Positions 60,370 to 64,000 of a stretch of DNA of 64,000 nt are shown piece after piece. The position numbers and the translations under genes are program-made. Each line of letters begins with the position of its first letter. Position 1 is the stretch's first letter. Source of the stretch: SUG2458 sp051872335. Its GTDB lineage: Bacteria > Bacillota_I > Bacilli_A > RFN20 > CAG-826. The notes under the pieces are model-generated. The model did not search any database, had not been told where the DNA came from, and saw only the letters and a program-made list of their open reading frames with translations. The DNA is taken from assembly GCA_051872335.1 (NCBI GenBank), contig JBJEDT010000024.1, positions 13,987-77,986 on the forward strand, written 5' to 3'.

Positions 60370-61704
60370 TTAATCAATATTAATTAATTCATATTCTCTA
60401 CTACCAAAGCCTAGTTTTTCACTAGCTTCAATAGTTAAAAGTCCATTTCGTGATTCAATTCTTTCAATAAGATGTCCTTTTTTTGCGTCATCACATGAAT
60501 AAACTAAATCAATGCATGCTTGATCGATTGCAATAGGATCTAATGATATTAATATACCAATATCTTTAATACATGGATCTTCAGCTACTGAGCAACAATC
60601 ACAATCAACAGACATATTCTTCATAACATTAATATAAATTATGTTTCCTTTGAAATATTCAACAACTGAAGAAGCAGCATCTGCCATTGACTCTAAAAAC
60701 AAATTATGATCAGCTGTCCAAATTTTAGTAGGATCACCTGCTCCATGAATATATGCTTTACCATAAGAAGAAGCTACGCCAATTGAAAGTTGTTTAATCG
60801 CTCCTCCATATCCACCCATTGGATGTCCTTTAAAATGCGATAATACTAACATTGAATCATATTTTTTTATGTTTTTACCAACATAGTTCTTTTTTATAAC
60901 CTTTCCATTAGGAATATCTAAAACTAAATCAGGCCCTTCAGCATCTAATAAATCAATAGGAAAAATATCCCATCCATGTTCTTTAAAAGTTTCAAGATGT
61001 TTTTCTGTAGTATTTCTTTTTCCTTCATAAGCAGTATTACATTCAACAACAGTACCTTTTACTTCGTGAATGATATCTTCCCAAAAATCTGGTCTTAAAA
61101 AATTTTGATTTCCAGGTTCACCAGAATGTACCTTTATTGCAACATTACCTTTTAAGGTAATACCTAAATGTTTATATAAATTTAAAACTGATTCTTTAGT
61201 TATTTTTGAACTAAAATAAACTTTGCTTTTCATGCTTAACACCTCTTTTTTATACTTTCTTTTAATTACCAAATAATGTGGGAAATAATTTTCTTTGTAT
61301 CTTTGAGAATGACTTATTAAAATACTATCACTTTCTAAATACTTTTTAATAAAATCTTTATTTTCTTCATTTATTAAAGTTTTAATTAACTCTTTATATC
61401 CTAAAATATCTAAATTAATATCAATCGATTTTTCAAAAATTTCAATGAGTTTATCAAAAGATTTCATTATTTCAAAATAAGGTTTGATATAAACTCTTGT
61501 ATATTCATCACTAATATCTTCAAAAAGTTCATATGAAAAATTACTATTTTTACATTCTTCATACTCATTTATTAAATTAACTTTCATTTTTTCTTTATTG
61601 GGCATTAAATGAGCAGGACCTAAATAGCCTTGTAAATATAGCTTAATTGTGTCTTGTATATCCATCAAAGGATATTTCTTTTTAAAATAATCTATATAAA
61701 TCAT
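60370..61704 (-). CDS. DUF362 protein with an N-terminal extra domain
   Basis: 444 residues. Residues about 158-444 are DUF362: SKVYFSSKITKESVL, KVHSGEPGNQNFLRP, LSHFKGHPMGGYGGAIKQL, CDCCSVAEDPCIKDIG and SLDPIAIDQACIDL. DUF362 proteins are often linked to iron-sulfur or ferredoxin-like functions. Residues 1-150 (DIQDTIKLYLQGYLGPAHLMPNKE...) form another domain that I know only as a stand-alone hypothetical. Met158 (61233) has its own ribosome site GAGGTG 6 bases upstream, so a second, DUF362-only product is possible. Confidence 0.78.
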   Translation of the reverse strand: MIYIDYFKKKYPLMDIQDTIKLYLQGYLGPAHLMPNKEKMKVNLINEYEECKNSNFSYELFEDISDEYTRVYIKPYFEIMKSFDKLIEIFEKSIDINLDILGYKELIKTLINEENKDFIKKYLESDSILISHSQRYKENYFPHYLVIKRKYKKEVLSMKSKVYFSSKITKESVLNLYKHLGITLKGNVAIKVHSGEPGNQNFLRPDFWEDIIHEVKGTVVECNTAYEGKRNTTEKHLETFKEHGWDIFPIDLLDAEGPDLVLDIPNGKVIKKNYVGKNIKKYDSMLVLSHFKGHPMGGYGGAIKQLSIGVASSYGKAYIHGAGDPTKIWTADHNLFLESMADAASSVVEYFKGNIIYINVMKNMSVDCDCCSVAEDPCIKDIGILISLDPIAIDQACIDLVYSCDDAKKGHLIERIESRNGLLTIEASEKLGFGSREYELINID

Positions 61705-61848
61705 ATTAAAATAATACCATACATACTCTTTAAAATTAATAAAAATAAAAAAATTAAAAAATATAATAGTTTTTAGAATACAATTAATGATACTATATTC
61801 CTGTTGATGAAATTCAACATAATGTTAATAAATTAGGAGAGTAGTATT

Positions 61849-62610
61849 ATGTTTACCAAAGAACACTTTATATGGATTGCTATCTGTATTGTTTTAATTA
61901 CAGGATTATCTATATTATCAATTAAGAAAAAATTTTCTTTTAAATTAGCTGCCTTTATTATGGCTGGAGTTGCATTAGTTAGTGAACTTTCAAAGATATT
62001 TTCACATATGGAGTTTGTTAACGGAGTTGATGCAAGTAAAGGTATGGTATTAGATGCCACAGCTTTACCATTTCATTTATGTTCAATACTTATTTTTGCT
62101 TTCTTTTATTTACCATTTGCAAAAGAATCAAAATTTAAAACATTTTTATTAAATTTCATTGTACCTATTGGACTAATAGGAGCAACACTTGCAATTTTAA
62201 TGGCAACTAGTGGAACTGATTTTACAAAACCTTATGCATATCAATGTTTTGTATATCATGCATTTATGGTTTGGTTTGCAATCTATCTCATTGGAACAAA
62301 ACAAGTAAGTCTAGTCAAAAAGAACTGGATTCAAAATATTGTTGTTTTAGCAATAATGGCAATTTCAATGGTTTGGGTTAATAGCTTATTACAAGTTTAT
62401 GATACAAATTTCTGGTTTGTCGTTCGCCCACCTGTAAAAGGATTACCTTTATTAAATTTAAATCACGGTTGGTTTGTTTATTTCTTAACTTTATTATCAC
62501 TTGGTTTTATAGGAGTAACTCTTGTTCATTTACCATTCTTAATTAAAGAGTATAAAAACAAGAAAAAAGAAAAAGTTCTTACTAATTCAAATGATATTGT
62601 CAAAGAATAG
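61849..62610 (+). CDS. YwaF/TIGR02206 family membrane protein, second copy
   Basis: 253 residues, about seven membrane helices, hallmark ALPFHLCSILIFAFF near 72-86. It shares length and topology with the protein at 40150-40893. Function unknown. TAGGAGAG precedes the ATG. The 144 bases before it hold only AT-rich DNA. Confidence 0.75.
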   Translation: MFTKEHFIWIAICIVLITGLSILSIKKKFSFKLAAFIMAGVALVSELSKIFSHMEFVNGVDASKGMVLDATALPFHLCSILIFAFFYLPFAKESKFKTFLLNFIVPIGLIGATLAILMATSGTDFTKPYAYQCFVYHAFMVWFAIYLIGTKQVSLVKKNWIQNIVVLAIMAISMVWVNSLLQVYDTNFWFVVRPPVKGLPLLNLNHGWFVYFLTLLSLGFIGVTLVHLPFLIKEYKNKKKEKVLTNSNDIVKE

Positions 62611-62731
62611 TTTATTATTGACTTTAAAATAAATATATATAAATTAGAAATATTTTTATTGTAAAAAGTAATTCTATTTACTAAATTATTTAAAAATATT
62701 AAAATTAGTATTAATTTAAGGAGACCATAAA

Positions 62732-63271
62732 ATGGAAAATAATCAAAACGATGAGATTTATCAAAATAAGTACAAGAGATTAAATAAAGTATTTCGTGTA
62801 CTAGGATTAATTTTATTACCAATAGGAGTTATTTTACTTCTTATTGGAACGATTGAATTTTTTTATACTACATCTTCTTTTGAAGAACCAAAATTATTTT
62901 TTCTAAACTTCGTAGGTATGCCATTTATAGCTGTTGGAACCTTATGTCTTTCATTAGGCTTTAAAAAACAAATAAATGAATATCATGCAAGTCAAGCTGC
63001 TCCAGTTGCTAAAGATGTTACTAACTATATGTTAGATGGAACAAGAGATTCAACGACTAGAACAGTAGCATCAATTCATAAAGCTATTACTTCCAATAAT
63101 AATGTAAATTTAAATGTTAATATATGTGAAAAGTGTGGACAACCAAATCCTATTGATTCACGTTTTTGTTCAAAATGCGGTGCCCAAATAGTTATTAAAT
63201 GTCCTAATTGTGGACATGAAATGGATGATGGAGCTACATTCTGTAATAAATGTGGCTATAAATTAAAATAA
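62732..63271 (+). CDS. Membrane protein with tandem zinc ribbons
   Basis: 179 residues. Two membrane helices near 22-43 and 55-76, a polar linker to about 125, then two zinc ribbons: ICEKCGQPNP...RFCSKCG and KCPNCGHEM...TFCNKCG. Such proteins are common membrane-anchored zinc-ribbon proteins of unknown function in Firmicutes. AAGGAGACC precedes the ATG. A terminator follows. Confidence 0.75.
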   Translation: MENNQNDEIYQNKYKRLNKVFRVLGLILLPIGVILLLIGTIEFFYTTSSFEEPKLFFLNFVGMPFIAVGTLCLSLGFKKQINEYHASQAAPVAKDVTNYMLDGTRDSTTRTVASIHKAITSNNNVNLNVNICEKCGQPNPIDSRFCSKCGAQIVIKCPNCGHEMDDGATFCNKCGYKLK

Positions 63272-63287
63272 TTTATTTTAAAACAAT

Positions 63288-63328
63288 AAAAGAAGTTTTT
63301 ACTTGAATTTAGTAAAAACTTCTTTTTA
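63288..63328. terminator. Bidirectional terminator
   Basis: Stem AAAAGAAGTTTTTACT (63288-63303) / AGTAAAAACTTCTTTT (63311-63326) between convergent genes. Confidence 0.85.
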
Positions 63329-63366
63329 ATTTTAAGTCATAATATTTTCTTTAAATAATTAAATTA

Positions 63367-63978
63367 TTATTTCTTTTCTTTTTCTTTTGAACGTTTATCA
63401 TTAATAATCTTCATTTCTACTGGAGTAATTTTTTTACAATTATTTTCTTCAGCCCAATGAATGCATGATAATAAAACCATTTTCAAAAATGGACGTGGAA
63501 CTTTTACAATCATTTTTAATGCATCATCTGTAAACTCAACATCAGTATCAATTCTATCAAGAGCATATCTAACTGAAGAAACATCTACTTCTCGATCTGG
63601 AATTCCTACTGCAATTGGTTTTTCATAGTCACTACACCAGAAGTTTTTAGAATCTCTATATCCCCAGTTAGTTGGAAGTGGACAAAAGTTTTTCCTATCT
63701 ACTCCATTCACAATAGCATCATAATATTTTTCTTTTAATAAAATATTATCAATCTTTAATATAAAATGAGCACCGAATTTAGATGTAATACCATTAAAAT
63801 CATGATATGGTCCTTCATATTCTTCTTGGACTTTATCATCTTGTGCATTATCTAATTCTTTAACCCAAGTACATTCAAAGACTTGTAAAGCTTCATCTAG
63901 AATTTTAGGATATTTATGTTTAGGATCATTTTCAGCTCTTAGACCATTGAGGCTACCCCCATTTATTGGAGTGTGTGT
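63367..63978 (-). CDS. PCP_red-like domain protein, 5' end missing or disrupted
   Basis: The frame is open from a TGA at 63979-63981 to the stop at 63367, about 203 residues, with no ATG. A GTG at 63711 would give 114 residues but leaves conserved-looking sequence upstream (LDEALQVFECTWVKELD, GITSKFGAHFILKID). The C-terminal DALKMIVKVPRPFLK and CIHWAEENNCKKITPVEM resemble the small helical domain of the protochlorophyllide reductase 57 kDa subunit, which also occurs outside photosynthesis. Function unknown. The absence of a start suggests a truncated gene. Confidence 0.5.
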   Translation of the reverse strand, partial: THTPINGGSLNGLRAENDPKHKYPKILDEALQVFECTWVKELDNAQDDKVQEEYEGPYHDFNGITSKFGAHFILKIDNILLKEKYYDAIVNGVDRKNFCPLPTNWGYRDSKNFWCSDYEKPIAVGIPDREVDVSSVRYALDRIDTDVEFTDDALKMIVKVPRPFLKMVLLSCIHWAEENNCKKITPVEMKIINDKRSKEKEKK

Positions 63979-64000
63979 TCAATTAAGTAACACCATTATA

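Overview
The window is strongly AT-rich, gene-dense bacterial DNA with standard stop codons: TGA ends aroE-aroK and Trp is TGG, so this is not the mycoplasma code. Gene content and local gene orders are those of low-GC Firmicutes. They include a ylbD-ylbE-ylbF-rsmD-coaD block beside a ylbJ-like gene, nadK beside a yjbK-type CYTH gene, Spx, RNase J, long-form HPF, a CIRCE element, and strong AGGAGG ribosome sites. I infer an uncultured, probably gut-dwelling member of Bacilli (Erysipelotrichia / Mollicutes-neighbour type lineages), and a pectate-degrading locus fits that habitat. Species cannot be named from the sequence.

Layout: 1-13 kb is mostly housekeeping: CoA and rRNA modification, peptide deformylase, RNase J, Maf, NAD kinase, CYTH, Spx, TrpRS, phosphoglucomutase and a pseudouridine synthase, with small Tyr-rich coat-like proteins. 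13.5-16.2 kb holds tRNA-Ser(GGA) and a metal-responsive cassette (ArsR regulator, separate HMA protein, P1B ATPase) with two TTTGAA/TTCAAA operators. 16.2-26 kb holds small membrane and HTH proteins, HAD phosphatases, a short aspartokinase, HPF, MetK, PduL and CIRCE-controlled htpG. At 26-28 kb a uracil permease is preceded by a 31-codon leader peptide that ends on an intrinsic terminator, an arrangement like the E. coli pyrBI attenuator. 28-33 kb carries an LD-carboxypeptidase, a kinase-like / FNT channel / AlkD-like / acyltransferase operon, and a GDPD.

33-39.5 kb is a pectate locus: a PL9 lyase lipoprotein, a 979-residue secreted protein and a small lipoprotein on the minus strand, divergent from a two-module lipoprotein with a Pro-Glu-Thr repeat linker. 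A perfect CcpA cre match lies between them. 39.6-46 kb is accessory: an HTH gene of different composition, a YwaF membrane protein, a large lipoprotein, and GNAT and DUF proteins. 46.2-55 kb is an eight-gene aromatic amino acid operon (aminotransferase, pheA, aroB, aroC, aroE-aroK fusion, aroA, tyrA, DAHP synthase) that lacks 3-dehydroquinate dehydratase.

55-60.3 kb is the most unusual stretch: a TIR domain fused to a SAM methyltransferase, a Pcp-like peptidase, an AAA ATPase and a WYL regulator on one strand, with an RtcB RNA ligase divergent from the WYL gene. This is the best candidate here for an undescribed stress or defence system, though that function is inference. The window closes with a DUF362 fusion, a second YwaF protein, a zinc-ribbon membrane protein and a gene whose 5' end is lost near the right edge, possibly at a mobile element boundary.
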